From Sipunculus nudus (Eukaryota; Annelida; Sipuncula; Golfingiida; Sipunculidae): a stretch of 64,000 bases of DNA. The position numbers were made by a program, and so were the translations under genes. The stretch spans positions 60,001 through 124,000 of the forward strand of contig JAPPUL010000088.1 in assembly GCA_026874595.1 (NCBI GenBank). The letters are read 5' to 3'. This document shows, piece by piece, positions 45,658 to 55,451 of this stretch (position 1 is its first letter; each line of letters begins with the position of its first letter). The notes beneath the pieces were generated by a model. It ran no database searches, was not told the DNA's origin, and worked only from the letters and a program-made list of their open reading frames with translations.

Positions 45658-47670
45658 CTATTCATTAAAGCTTATTATAGAATCTTGCCTTTTAGGCGCT
45701 GCCTCCTCTTGCACATCATCTTGAGAATCCGGAATTACCTTTAACTTCGATACCTCTCCCTCTTCATTTACTTTTACTATTGTGTCAGAATAATGAAATG
45801 TTTCTACTATCGTATTCTCTATATCATCTATATTCGTTTGTAACATCATTTTAAACGATTTTGGGATTTGTTGATCTTTTATCACGTAATAATATTCAAG
45901 CGCCTCGTCAAGCTTATGTCTTGCTACCAGATATGCTGCCTCGTTTAGCATCCCTTGGTATCTTCTGTAGTATTTATTGTTAAACATGTCGCTAAAGTCA
46001 AATGTAAGCTTTATCTCCTTCTTTATCGATTTTATACTGTGTTTTTGAGGCTCGATTTGTGCTACCTTCTCTTTATTTGTTTCTTCTAAAACTTCTTTTA
46101 CTATTTCTTTAGTTAGTTTTGATTGTTCCTCTCTTGCTTGACTCAAGGATACACGCGAAATGCCGCGAGGCTTTGTTTCTACTTTTATAGCTTCTTCTTT
46201 TGCTTTGTATAAACCTGATTCATAACCCTCTCCATTATCTGCCATTCCTCCACCAGCACTCTCTTCGTTTCTATTAATAACTGCTTCTCCTCCTCCTTTC
46301 TCCTTTATACCTTCCTCCCCTTTGATTCCATCACTCCCCATACTCATCATGCTCCCCCTCGTGCCCATAGTGCCCAATGCCTTATCTTCCTTTAACTTCT
46401 TTTTTGCATTTAAAATAGCATTTCTAAGATCATCCATCTCTTTTACTACATCCTCATCTTCTTTCTCATCTTCTTTCTCATCTTCTTTCTCATCTTCTTT
46501 CTCATCTTCTTTCTCATCTCCTTTCTCATCTCCTTTCCCCTGCTCTTCATCTGCCTCTAAAGCATCTTCTGTCCCTGCTACACCCCCTTTAGTCGCCTTA
46601 TTTGAACCTCTAGCATCTGCTCCAAAGCTTATAATATTATCATCTTGTCCCAAAACATCAGAATCCAAAACCGAAGCCTTTTTTGTTTTTAGAGCTTCTA
46701 AGGTTAACTGCGATAAGTTTGATATCGCTTTAACACTGTCATTTAAGGTCCTTTCCATCGTATTAGATAGATGTTTATGTCTTTCTTCTAATGAGTTTAG
46801 TTTCTCTTTAATCGCTTCATCTGGGGATAGCTTAACGTTTAGAGTGTTTTCAAGCGTCTTGTTTAATGCATCTGCTAAAGTGTCATCTATAACCGATTGC
46901 TCATTCTCATCGTAAAAAGTAGCTCCAGAACCTAACCCCTTAGCCTCATTAGCTTCATTATATGAGTTAGAAAAAGCTCCCTCAGGATATGAATCGTCCT
47001 CAAGATACGAAGTTACATCTTCTGATAGCCCAACTCCTTCGCTTTTTTTGCTTGGCTCTATTGATTGCATCTTATCAATTAGATTATCTAATCCTTCTTT
47101 TGAAAGCTCTTTTGAAAGATTAATCTGTTCTACCAGATTCTTTAATATATTATCTATTACTGAATCTTTAGTCTGGTTTACAAAAAAATCTTCTCTTGCC
47201 TTATTAAGTTCATCATCCTGTTTTATGATATCTTTATCTAGATTATCTTTTGCTTTAATGTCCGTTTCTATATGTTCTAAAAGAAAAGAGTTTATATTTT
47301 TAAGTACGTTTTTTTTATCATCAGCTCGTCTGCCCAAAAAATTCTTGCGTCTATCGGTATTTTTTAGAGTGGGATTTGCAGGGTCTATATCACTACTACG
47401 CCTTTTGGAGCGTAACTTTTTAGTTTCAATATCTTCCTTAGCTTTAAGATTATCCTTTAAAGATGCATTAATTATTGCTTCTATTTTTGCTTTAATGTGC
47501 TCTTTAATATTTTGTGAGCTTAGCAATTTTGAATACATAAAAACGCTTGACTCAATATCTCCTTTATCAAAAGACTTTGCCGCTACCTTAAATATCATTT
47601 TCTGCGAAGTACGAAGAGTTGGTTTATCTTTTTCTTCTAGGATAGGTTTAAACGGAGTATTGTCTTGCAT
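45658..47670 (-). CDS. Acidic low-complexity protein with KEDE repeats
   Basis: 670 residues, not recognised. Long charged and probably disordered, with coiled-coil parts (EDIETKKLRSKRRSSD, NKTLENTLNVKLSPDEAIK). A run of DEKE units near residues 390-410 comes from a 12-bp tandem repeat. The C-terminal ~110 residues (YYRRYQGMLNEAAYLVARHK) look folded and TPR-like. No signal peptide or membrane segment: cytoplasmic. Possibly a structural or scaffold protein. Confidence 0.65.
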   Translation of the reverse strand: MQDNTPFKPILEEKDKPTLRTSQKMIFKVAAKSFDKGDIESSVFMYSKLLSSQNIKEHIKAKIEAIINASLKDNLKAKEDIETKKLRSKRRSSDIDPANPTLKNTDRRKNFLGRRADDKKNVLKNINSFLLEHIETDIKAKDNLDKDIIKQDDELNKAREDFFVNQTKDSVIDNILKNLVEQINLSKELSKEGLDNLIDKMQSIEPSKKSEGVGLSEDVTSYLEDDSYPEGAFSNSYNEANEAKGLGSGATFYDENEQSVIDDTLADALNKTLENTLNVKLSPDEAIKEKLNSLEERHKHLSNTMERTLNDSVKAISNLSQLTLEALKTKKASVLDSDVLGQDDNIISFGADARGSNKATKGGVAGTEDALEADEEQGKGDEKGDEKEDEKEDEKEDEKEDEKEDEDVVKEMDDLRNAILNAKKKLKEDKALGTMGTRGSMMSMGSDGIKGEEGIKEKGGGEAVINRNEESAGGGMADNGEGYESGLYKAKEEAIKVETKPRGISRVSLSQAREEQSKLTKEIVKEVLEETNKEKVAQIEPQKHSIKSIKKEIKLTFDFSDMFNNKYYRRYQGMLNEAAYLVARHKLDEALEYYYVIKDQQIPKSFKMMLQTNIDDIENTIVETFHYSDTIVKVNEEGEVSKLKVIPDSQDDVQEEAAPKRQDSIISFNE

Positions 47671-48052
47671 ATTAATTACCTAAAATAAAGACAATAAAGG
47701 ATACTATAATAATATCTTTTTATTTTCTAAATATTATTTTCTAAATATTATTTTCTAAATATACTTAATAAGACTTTTAGTTTCTATTTTAGTCTTTACA
47801 TTAAAACACATTAAATTTATCTACCAAACACACTATAAATAGTCGAAAGTATACAAATAATAAATGAATGGCATGTAGGTATTTTTGTAAAATATTGCTT
47901 TATTTAGTAATAAAAGCGGGTTAAATCAATACATAGGCTAATGGGAGGACAGAGAAATCGGTACTTTTGAATTTGAATTTCTAAATGATATTTTATTAGA
48001 TGTTTTAAAAGAGCAACTTGGAGAGGAAGTATATAATAAGGTAATTCCCTTT
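47671..48052. other. 382-bp region before ppc, with a 14-bp repeat
   Basis: Between the divergent acidic-protein and ppc genes. 47722-47763 holds three 14-bp units (ATTTTCTAAATATT). From 47942 to 48052 the ppc frame is open and reads like a PEP carboxylase N-terminus, with GGGAGG at 47943-47948. Nothing else is recognised. Confidence 0.7.
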
Positions 48053-50755
48053 GTGGGAGAGGAAAGTGAGAAGATGAGCAAGGAAGAGCTTTATAAAGGG
48101 ATTGAACGTCTTGATAGAGAAACCATGTTTATAATACTTAGATTTTACAGGATATACTTTCAGCTTCTAAATATATCAGAGGACGTATACTTACATTTGC
48201 TTGATAGAGAAACATTAAAAAGTGAAGCATTAGTAGGCGATTCCCTAGAACAATGTATAAGAACCTTCAAAGAGCAGGGGTGCAGTGCAGAGGATGTACA
48301 AAAGCTTCTTGACAAACTCGACATACAACCTGTAATAACAGCACATCCAAGCGAGACAAAACGTCATACCGTACTTGAGAAATATCTAAAAATATATGAG
48401 CTACTTTTAAATAAAACAACAGTAGAGCACAGTGAGCATGAGATAAGGAATATAAGAGAACTTGTTTTAAACGAGGTTAGCAAATTATGGTTTACGGGAG
48501 ATGTCAAACTTGAAAAGCCCACTGTCTTACAAGAGGTTAATAACGGTCTTTTTTATTTCGACAAAATATTTTATAATATAGTAAACCCCTTGTATAAAGA
48601 GCTTGAGGTAAGCCTTTCTGACTTTTATCCAGGATACAAATTTCAAATACCGACTATTCTTCGTTTTGGTTCTTGGATAGGCGGCGATCGTGATGGAAAT
48701 CCTAATGTTACAAGCGTGGTTACAAAAGAAACCCTTTTAAGACATAAGGATTTGATAATAAAGAAATATATAGACTCCTTAAATGAGCTTATAATGTCCT
48801 TTAGCCAGTCAAGGTATCTAACCCCGGAGTCAAAAATACTTGAAAAGTCGCTTTTGCATGATAAAGAATTACTAAAAGTAGATTTTCATAAAATAGTTGC
48901 AAGAAACCCTCATGAGCTTTACAGACAAAAAGTATCGCTTATAAAGTTACGCCTTGAAAACACAATGTACTCAAAAAAGAGGGATTTAGAACAGATTTTG
49001 TATTATGCAGAAGATGAATATGGAGCAAAGGATTATTCTTACTCAAGTGTAGAAGATTTTTTAGAAGATTTAAACTTACTTCGACATGCCCTAATAGAAG
49101 GACAAAACGAGCGAGTTGCAAAAACAGAGCTTGACCCACTACTTAGGAAGGTTAAGGTATTTGGCTTTCATCTTGTAAGCTTGGATATAAGGGAGATAGG
49201 GACCCGTCATCATACATTACTAGATGATGTAGTAAGCGGACTTAATATACTAGGAGGTGGGAGTTATGACGAGCTAGGAGATGGCGAGAAGATAAAGTTT
49301 TTAACAAAAGAGCTTTTAAGTCCCCGCCCGTTAATCCCAATACATTATAAATTCACAACGAAAGAGAATGAAGAGACACATAAAGTGTTCAAAGAGATAA
49401 AGATAGCTCAAGATACAATATCGGAACAAGCGATAGGAAGCTATATAATAAGCATGACGCACGGAGCACATGATGTACTTGCAGTATTGTTACTAGCCAA
49501 GGAAGCGGGGCTTTATGGGGTTTTGGGAGGTGGAGAGGGTGAATGTTTTAGTCGACTTGATATAGTACCACTTTTTGAGACGATAGACGATTTATCAAAT
49601 GCAAGTAAAGTTTTGGAAGATTTATTTTTGAATCAAGCATACACAAAACATCTTGCAGCCCGAGGGAATATACAAGAGGTGATGATAGGCTACTCAGACA
49701 GTAATAAGCAAGGAGGAATACTAACTTCAGTATGGGAATTATACAAGGCCCAACAAACGCTATTCGCAATAGCACAAAAATATAATATAGTATTAAAGCT
49801 GTTTCATGGACGAGGTGGGTCAATAAGCCGGGGAGGGAGTGAATATGTTGGCAAGTCAATAGAGGCTCAGCCTAAAGAGAGTGTAAATGGCAAGATAAAG
49901 ATAACGGAGCAGGGTGAGGTAATATCTAGGAAGTATGCCCATGAACACACAGCGATTATGCGGATAAGTTTACTTATGTCTAAGGTGATGGAGGCGGGAA
50001 TGGAGAGTATATGTAATGCTAAGGAAGAAGATGTTAAGAGGGTTTTGGAGTATGAGAAGGCAATGGAAAAGATATCTAGCTATTCGTATGAGGCATATAG
50101 AAAGTTGGTAAGTGACAAGGATTTGTTTTTGTATTTCAAAGAGGCAACTCCCTTTGCAAGCATCCAGAAGTTAAATATAGCCTCAAGGCCGGCCAAAAGA
50201 AAGCAAGCAGACAGTATAAACAATATAAGAGCAATTCCGTGGGTATTTAGCTGGATACAAAACCGTCATATCATATCAGGCTGGTATGGGGTTGGATATG
50301 GATTTAAGAAGTTCTTAGAGGAGGACGGAGGAGGGAACGAAGAGCTTTTATGTGAGATGTATGACAAATGGCTATTTTTTAGTGTATTGATAGATAACAT
50401 TTCAATGAGCCTTGCAAAAACAGATATAGAGATTGCAGCTTTATATGCGGATATAGTTAAGGATAAGGAAGTAGGCAAAAAGATATACGGTATGATACGA
50501 AAAGAACATGAGCTTACTAAATCTTATATTTTAAGGATAAAACGCCAAAGTGATTTATTTGAAACAGCATCATTACTCGATAAATCTATAGAACACAGAA
50601 ACCCTCATATAGATTTACTGAACTTGATACAGATAGTCCTTTTAAAAAGAGGGATAAATTATAAAGATGATGATGTGGCAAGCGACGATATACACTTCCG
50701 GATGCTTGCAAACAGTATAAACTGTATAGCATCCGGCCTTAGAAACACAGGTTAG
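48053..50755 (+). CDS. ppc: Phosphoenolpyruvate carboxylase
   Basis: Makes oxaloacetate from PEP and bicarbonate, refilling the TCA cycle. 900 residues from GTG 48053. Catalytic motifs: VITAHPSETKRHTVLEKY, FGSWIGGDRDGNPNVTS, GYSDSNKQGGILTSVWELY, LKLFHGRGGSISRGG, TEQGEVISRKYAHEHT, RAIPWVFSWIQNRH and the terminal ASGLRNTG, so it is complete at the C-terminus. The open frame upstream (to 47942) encodes FEFLNDILLDVLKEQLGEEV, resembling the normal N-terminus, but has no ATG, GTG or TTG; the true start may be non-canonical. Followed by four repeats of a variant of its own 3' end. Confidence 0.95.
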   Translation: MGEESEKMSKEELYKGIERLDRETMFIILRFYRIYFQLLNISEDVYLHLLDRETLKSEALVGDSLEQCIRTFKEQGCSAEDVQKLLDKLDIQPVITAHPSETKRHTVLEKYLKIYELLLNKTTVEHSEHEIRNIRELVLNEVSKLWFTGDVKLEKPTVLQEVNNGLFYFDKIFYNIVNPLYKELEVSLSDFYPGYKFQIPTILRFGSWIGGDRDGNPNVTSVVTKETLLRHKDLIIKKYIDSLNELIMSFSQSRYLTPESKILEKSLLHDKELLKVDFHKIVARNPHELYRQKVSLIKLRLENTMYSKKRDLEQILYYAEDEYGAKDYSYSSVEDFLEDLNLLRHALIEGQNERVAKTELDPLLRKVKVFGFHLVSLDIREIGTRHHTLLDDVVSGLNILGGGSYDELGDGEKIKFLTKELLSPRPLIPIHYKFTTKENEETHKVFKEIKIAQDTISEQAIGSYIISMTHGAHDVLAVLLLAKEAGLYGVLGGGEGECFSRLDIVPLFETIDDLSNASKVLEDLFLNQAYTKHLAARGNIQEVMIGYSDSNKQGGILTSVWELYKAQQTLFAIAQKYNIVLKLFHGRGGSISRGGSEYVGKSIEAQPKESVNGKIKITEQGEVISRKYAHEHTAIMRISLLMSKVMEAGMESICNAKEEDVKRVLEYEKAMEKISSYSYEAYRKLVSDKDLFLYFKEATPFASIQKLNIASRPAKRKQADSINNIRAIPWVFSWIQNRHIISGWYGVGYGFKKFLEEDGGGNEELLCEMYDKWLFFSVLIDNISMSLAKTDIEIAALYADIVKDKEVGKKIYGMIRKEHELTKSYILRIKRQSDLFETASLLDKSIEHRNPHIDLLNLIQIVLLKRGINYKDDDVASDDIHFRMLANSINCIASGLRNTG

Positions 50756-50774
50756 GTAAAAATACTAACTTAGT

Positions 50775-51362
50775 TAGTCCTTTGATTTATTTGAAACGAA
50801 GAGGAGATTATACGGATAATGATTTTGCAAGCGACGATATACACTTCCGGATGCTTGCAAACAGTATAAACTGTATAGCATCCGGCCTTAGAAACACAGG
50901 TTAGGTAAAAATACTAACTTAGCTAGTCCTTTGATTTATTTGAAACGAAGAGGAGATTATACGGATAATGATTTTGCAAGTGACGATATACACTTCCGGA
51001 TGCTTGCAAACAGTATAAACTGTATAGCATCCGGCCTTAGAAACACAGGTTAGGTAAAAATACTAACTTAGCTAGTCCTTTGATTTATTTGAAACGAAGA
51101 GGAGATTATACGGATAATGATTTTGCAAGTGACGATATACACGGATGCTTGCAAACAGTATAAACTGTATAGCATCCGGCCTTAGAAACACAGGTTAGGT
51201 AAAAATACTAACTTAGTTAGTCCTTTGATTTATTTGAAACGAAGAGGAGATTATACGGATAATGATTTTGCAAGTGACGATATACACGGATGCTTGCAAA
51301 CAGTATAAACTGTATAGCATCCGGCCTTAGAAACACAGGTTAGGTAAAAATACTAACTTAGT
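50775..51362. repeat. Four tandem copies of a variant ppc 3' end (149/149/145/145 bp)
   Basis: Units start at 50775, 50924, 51073 and 51218, each opening with TAGTCCTT. Each encodes the end of PEP carboxylase in frame (SPLIYLKRRGDYTDNDFASDD, then the same last residues and stop in the first two); units three and four lack four bases (TTCC) and so lose the frame. The last ~95 bp of each unit match ppc nearly exactly, while the first ~50 bp differ from the resident gene. The same TAGTCCTT occurs in ppc (50634) and at the aminotransferase end (51363), so the array runs from one gene end into the next. Confidence 0.95.
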
Positions 51363-52524
51363 TAGTCCTTATAGGAATATTCTTGTATATATCATAAAGT
51401 GCAGTTTGAACAGCTTTTAGGGAAGCTCCCCAAGTAAATTCATAGCCAAGGTCTTTTAGTGTAAATTCTAGGGCCTGAAAGGCGATAGCCAAATCACTTT
51501 TCTCGATATAACCAAGGTGCCCAATACGAAATATCTTACCCTTTAAAGAAGACTGCCCTCCAGCAATAGCAACACCATATTTATCTCTCATAAGCTTTGG
51601 TATCTTAGCTCCGTCAATACCCTCAGGCACTTTAACAGATGTTACAGAGTTAGCAGGATTATCTGCAAAAAGTTCAAGTCCTAAAGCCCCAACTCCCTTA
51701 CGGGTTGCATCAGCAATGAGAGCGTGCCGAGCAATTACATTATTTAAACCCTCCTCCAAAACTATACGATTTAAAGCACGATTTAGTCCAATAATAAGTG
51801 AAACAGCGGGAGTCCATGCTGTAGTATTATTTTTAAGAGCTTTTCTCTCCTGTTTTAGATCAAAATATAGTTTAGGTAAAGTTGATGACTTGGAAAGCTC
51901 ACGTGCTTTCTCAGAAAAGGATATGAACGCAAGACCCGGCGGAAGCATTAAAGACTTCTGGGAACCGCAAACAGCAATGTCAATATTCCATTCATCAACA
52001 GGGCACTCGCTAACACCAAGAGCCGTAATGGCATCAACAACAAAAATAGCACCAGTATCTTTGACAAAAGAAGCAATCTCCTTAACAGGGTTTTGCGCAC
52101 CAGTTGAGGTTTCACAATATTGAATAAACAAAGCCTTAGCATCAGGGTTTTGGGCAAACGCATTTTTAATAGCAGAAAGAGAGACCGAAGAACCCCAATT
52201 AACGTCTATATAAAAAGGTCTTACGTTATAAGCCTCACAAATATCACCCCACCGCTCACCAAACTTCCCAGCACGAACAACAATAGCCTTGTCTCCTGGC
52301 GACAAAGTATTAACGACAGCCGCCTCCATACCTCCCGTCCCGCTTGAAGATAATATATATACCTCTTCTTTTGTGCTATAAAGTTGTTTCAGTAAGTCAA
52401 TCGTATTGACAAGCACGGAACTGAATTTGGGTGTTCTATGATGATATAAAGGCTGTGCCATCGCTGCCAATATGTCATGTGGAACCTGAGTAGGTCCTGG
52501 AGAAATTAAAAAGTCCTTTAACAT
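51358..52524 (-). CDS. Serine/alanine-glyoxylate aminotransferase
   Basis: PLP-dependent class V aminotransferase, 388 residues. ISPGPTQVPHDILAAM at the start, SSSGTGGMEAAVVN, FIQYCETSTG, VVDAITALG and the PLP lysine in VCGSQKSLMLPPGLAF are all present; C-terminal IFRIGHLGYIEKSDL. Exact donor/acceptor (serine, alanine, phosphoserine or soluble-hydrogenase-like) not settled. AAGGAGG lies 9 bases before ATG 52524. Its last codons and stop (NIPIRTN) read across the end of the ppc-tail repeat. Confidence 0.94.
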   Translation of the reverse strand: MLKDFLISPGPTQVPHDILAAMAQPLYHHRTPKFSSVLVNTIDLLKQLYSTKEEVYILSSSGTGGMEAAVVNTLSPGDKAIVVRAGKFGERWGDICEAYNVRPFYIDVNWGSSVSLSAIKNAFAQNPDAKALFIQYCETSTGAQNPVKEIASFVKDTGAIFVVDAITALGVSECPVDEWNIDIAVCGSQKSLMLPPGLAFISFSEKARELSKSSTLPKLYFDLKQERKALKNNTTAWTPAVSLIIGLNRALNRIVLEEGLNNVIARHALIADATRKGVGALGLELFADNPANSVTSVKVPEGIDGAKIPKLMRDKYGVAIAGGQSSLKGKIFRIGHLGYIEKSDLAIAFQALEFTLKDLGYEFTWGASLKAVQTALYDIYKNIPIRTN

Positions 52525-52862
52525 AAGCTAAAGCCTCCTTCATTATAAGTGTTTTAAAATAAAAAATAATATATATTTACTTGCTTTTTTTAAGTAAAGT
52601 AAAAGCCAAAAAAAAGAATATCCAGCTAGAGGATATAAAAGTTTAATAATAAGATTTAACGAGACGACCCTAATTATGTGGACCATGGTAAAACGAAAAA
52701 TATACAAGATAACAAAGTATCCCTTAAATGCAAGTTAATAAAAATATTTATACAGCTATAAAACGATAATATATTATCTTAATTAAAAAAGCATTATACT
52801 ACAAAGCATTATAAGCTAGTTAAAGTAATGTTTTAAATAAGCCAATAGAGTGCAGGGTTTAT
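52525..52862. other. 338-bp intergenic region
   Basis: Between the divergent aminotransferase and TPR-protein genes. AT-rich, no ORF or RNA gene seen. TTAATT with CATTATACT near 52790 is a weak promoter candidate for the TPR gene. Confidence 0.5.
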
Positions 52863-53630
52863 ATGAGCAATATAAAGATATTATTTCCTATCCAAATACT
52901 AATACTACTTTGTATGGCAGCCCAGATGTGGGGCAGTTATTATGAGAGCGGGTATGAGGCATATATAATTAAAGATTATGACAAAGCTATAGAGGATTTT
53001 ACAAAGTCTTTAAATGAGAAGGAAGGGCAAAGGAGAGCAGTTTATTATATATCAGAAAGTTATTTAAGGCGCGGGTTAAAACATTTTGGAGATGGCAGTT
53101 ATCGAAAAGCAGGTACAGATTTAACAAGAGCGAAGATGATATTAACAGAAGCGCTTAAAATAGAAGCATATGCAGAGGATCATAAAAGTTATTTAAAGAC
53201 ATTAAAGTCGGTAAACGATGCCCAAGCGTTGTTATCAAGATACGAAGCGGAGGGGGTTGGGATATATGTAGGATTACTTGGCGGGAGCGGGATATTGCTG
53301 ATAGTGATATTTTTGGTTATAAGGAGGCTAGGAAGTGGTCGTCGGATACCGAAGAAGAAGCAGGCACTAGGCGATGAAATAAAGCAAACCTTAGAAGAGT
53401 TAAATGAAAGTTTTTTCAAGACAAAGGAGTTATTGAAGGGTCGAAGTGAAGAGGAGTTATTACTATTTATAGAGGAGACAGAGGACAAATGTATAATGCT
53501 TAATGACAAATACGAGGAAGCGTTATATGGGCTTCGGGACATAGACGAGGAAGTGTTTAAGGTAGAGATAAGAGATACAAAAGAGTCAATAAATAAGTTT
53601 TTGGCAAAAGAAGTACTGCTTAGTAAATAG
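52863..53630 (+). CDS. TPR-containing membrane protein
   Basis: 255 residues. Signal peptide or anchor (IKILFPIQILILLCMAAQMWG), then about two TPR units (YYESGYEAYIIKDYDKAIEDF, AVYYISESYLRRGLKHF, AGTDLTRAKMILTEALK), a membrane segment (VGLLGGSGILLIVIFLVIRRL, ~135-155) and a cytoplasmic coiled coil of ~100 residues. Layout suggests a periplasmic TPR receptor joined to a cytoplasmic helix bundle; function unknown. Upstream of dapF by ~115 bp on the same strand. Confidence 0.75.
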   Translation: MSNIKILFPIQILILLCMAAQMWGSYYESGYEAYIIKDYDKAIEDFTKSLNEKEGQRRAVYYISESYLRRGLKHFGDGSYRKAGTDLTRAKMILTEALKIEAYAEDHKSYLKTLKSVNDAQALLSRYEAEGVGIYVGLLGGSGILLIVIFLVIRRLGSGRRIPKKKQALGDEIKQTLEELNESFFKTKELLKGRSEEELLLFIEETEDKCIMLNDKYEEALYGLRDIDEEVFKVEIRDTKESINKFLAKEVLLSK

Positions 53631-53745
53631 TCGTTATATTAAACTAGCTTAAATTATACATTATGGCTTCTCTATATAAGTTTTAATATAAAGAATAAAT
53701 ACAATAAATAAAAGCTTGGTTTAAAATATAGATATAGGTTAAGAG

Positions 53746-54612
53746 ATGAAATTTACAAAGATGCATGGATTAGGCAATGATTATATCTATATAAACTGTT
53801 TTAGAGAACGGGTAAAAAACCCGAGAGACTTAGCAATAAAGCTTAGTGATCGTAATTTTGGGATAGGGGCAGACGGATTAATATTAATAAAGCCTGGGCG
53901 ACTTTGTGAATTTGAGATGGAGATGTACAATGCAGATGGCAGCAAGGCGGAGACATGCGGTAATGGGCTAAGATGCGTTGCAAAATATCTTTATGATAAT
54001 AAACTAACGAAGAAGAAGGAATTTGAGATAGAAACGGGAGGGAATGTATGCAATGTTAGGGTAGAGCTTTTGGGGGATGTAGATGGTGGTGGGGGTAATG
54101 CGGGTGGGGGTAAGGTAGGGAATGTACAGATAAACATGGGGAAGGCAGAATTCAGAGCGGAGAAGATACCGGTGCTTGGCTATAGCGGGCGAGTAATAAA
54201 TGAGGATATAGAGGTATTGGATCGAGTATTTAAGTTCACAGGGGTATCGATGGGCAATCCACATTGTGTAATATTCCTGGATGGAGCAGAGAGTTTAGAT
54301 AGATTTGAGCTTGAGAGGTATGGCAAGGAGCTTGAGCATCACAAGATATTTCCAAATAGAATAAATGTAGAGATAGTGGAGGTAATAAGTCGGCAAGAGG
54401 TAAGACAAAGGACGTGGGAGCGTGGCAGTGGAGAAACGCTTGCTTGCGGGACGGGAGCATGTGCAGTACTTGGAGCTGGGATAGAAAATAAGATATTAGA
54501 CAGACGAGTTAGAAATCATCTAAAAGGTGGGATGGTGCTACTGGAGGCAGATGGGGGGGGGGATATATATTTAAAGGGCCCAGCGGAGCTAGTATTTGAG
54601 GGAGAGATATAG
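53746..54612 (+). CDS. dapF: Diaminopimelate epimerase
   Basis: Interconverts LL- and meso-diaminopimelate for lysine and peptidoglycan. 288 residues. KMHGLGNDYIYIN, DGLILI, NADGSKAETCGNGLRCVA (first catalytic Cys), MGNPHCVIF, and TLACGTGACAVLGAG (second Cys). A Gly-rich insertion (GDVDGGGGNAGGGKVG) in a surface loop is probably repeat-derived. Fits the DNPR motif of MurE. AGG near -15 of ATG 53746; weak ribosome site. Confidence 0.96.
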   Translation: MKFTKMHGLGNDYIYINCFRERVKNPRDLAIKLSDRNFGIGADGLILIKPGRLCEFEMEMYNADGSKAETCGNGLRCVAKYLYDNKLTKKKEFEIETGGNVCNVRVELLGDVDGGGGNAGGGKVGNVQINMGKAEFRAEKIPVLGYSGRVINEDIEVLDRVFKFTGVSMGNPHCVIFLDGAESLDRFELERYGKELEHHKIFPNRINVEIVEVISRQEVRQRTWERGSGETLACGTGACAVLGAGIENKILDRRVRNHLKGGMVLLEADGGGDIYLKGPAELVFEGEI

Positions 54613-54889
54613 TAAAGCTATAAGATTATAAAGATTAAGAGAAGGAAGAGCAGCAAGGTAAGAGGGAGTAAGAGGGAGTAAGAGGTAAAAAAATAATTAA
54701 ATGGGAACTAAGTGGGGCAAAAACTTGTTAGTAATAAAGCTTATGGGCTGTATATTCGATGGTTATTAGGCTAGTAGAAGTTTAATGTTTGGATTTTATA
54801 TTTGGCTAGTAAATATAAAGTATATATATTTATATACAAATGTAAGAAGTATCTTTAAATAAGCAAAAAAGGTTAAAAAAGGAGGGTAT

Positions 54890-55225
54890 ATGGCAGCAAT
54901 AGAAGTATCAGGCAGGACATTGGCAGTGGACGAGGATGGTTTTTTAGAAAACGTAGAAGATTGGGATGATGATGTAGCAAAACACATAGCAGAGCTTGAG
55001 GGGATAGACATGACAGAAGCGCATTGGGAGGTCATCAATTTTCTTAAAGAGTATTATGAAGAATATAAGATAGCGCCAATGATAAGAATCTTAACGAAGG
55101 CAATAGGCAAAAAGCTTGGTCCAGATAAAGGTAATACAAAGTATTTATATAAGTTGTATCCTGGTGGTCCGGCAAAACAGGCGTGTAAGATAGCAGGATT
55201 ACCAAAGCCAACAGGTTGTGTATAG
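54890..55225 (+). CDS. dsrC: DsrC sulfur-carrier protein
   Basis: DsrC/TusE family, 111 residues. True DsrC by its C-terminal arm: AKQACKIAGLPKPTGCV has both redox cysteines (Cys99 and Cys110, 10 residues apart), the pair that forms the trisulfide with sulfite reductase (DsrAB) and is processed by DsrMKJOP. TusE-type proteins lack the first. LEGIDMTEAHWEVINFLKEY is the family core. AGGAGGG gives a strong ribosome site 6 bases before ATG 54890. First gene of the dsr operon. Its last 15 bases are the first unit of a 16-bp tandem array. Confidence 0.97.
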   Translation: MAAIEVSGRTLAVDEDGFLENVEDWDDDVAKHIAELEGIDMTEAHWEVINFLKEYYEEYKIAPMIRILTKAIGKKLGPDKGNTKYLYKLYPGGPAKQACKIAGLPKPTGCV

Positions 55226-55300
55226 AACAGGTTGTGTATAGAACAGGTTGTGTATAGAACAGGTTGTGTATAGAACAGGTTGTGTATAGAACAGGTTGTG
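55211..55300. repeat. Tandem repeat, 5.6 x 16 bp, copying the dsrC 3' end
   Basis: Unit ACAGGTTGTGTATAGA. The first unit is the coding end of dsrC (Thr-Gly-Cys-Val-stop); four more perfect units and 10 bases follow. Each extra unit repeats the catalytic-cysteine codon and the stop codon outside the gene. Confidence 0.97.
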
Positions 55301-55375
55301 ATTAGGAAGGAGCAAAAAATAAAGAGAAGGCGTTGATTGTTTGGCTTGAAGAGGGTCATAAAGGTGAGAAATGGC

Positions 55376-55451
55376 GAGAAAGGGGTAAGAAAGGGGCGAG
55401 AAAGGGGCGAGAAAGGGGTAAGAAAGGGGTAAGAAAGGGCGAGAAAGGGGT
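55376..55451. repeat. Tandem repeat, 7 x 11 bp (GAGAAAGGGGT)
   Basis: Seven purine-rich units with AAGAAAGGGG and C/T variants; the sixth is 10 bp. It lies 50 bp before dsrM and is rich in AAGGGG. Confidence 0.92.

Noticed and set aside
46322-46915. Plus-strand Ser/Phe-rich open frame inside the acidic protein gene
   Set aside because: Antisense shadow of the Glu/Lys repeat (TTC/TCT codons); no family, no ribosome site.
50775-51362. Repeated open frames after ppc as separate small genes
   Set aside because: They are copies of the ppc 3' end without a start codon or ribosome site.
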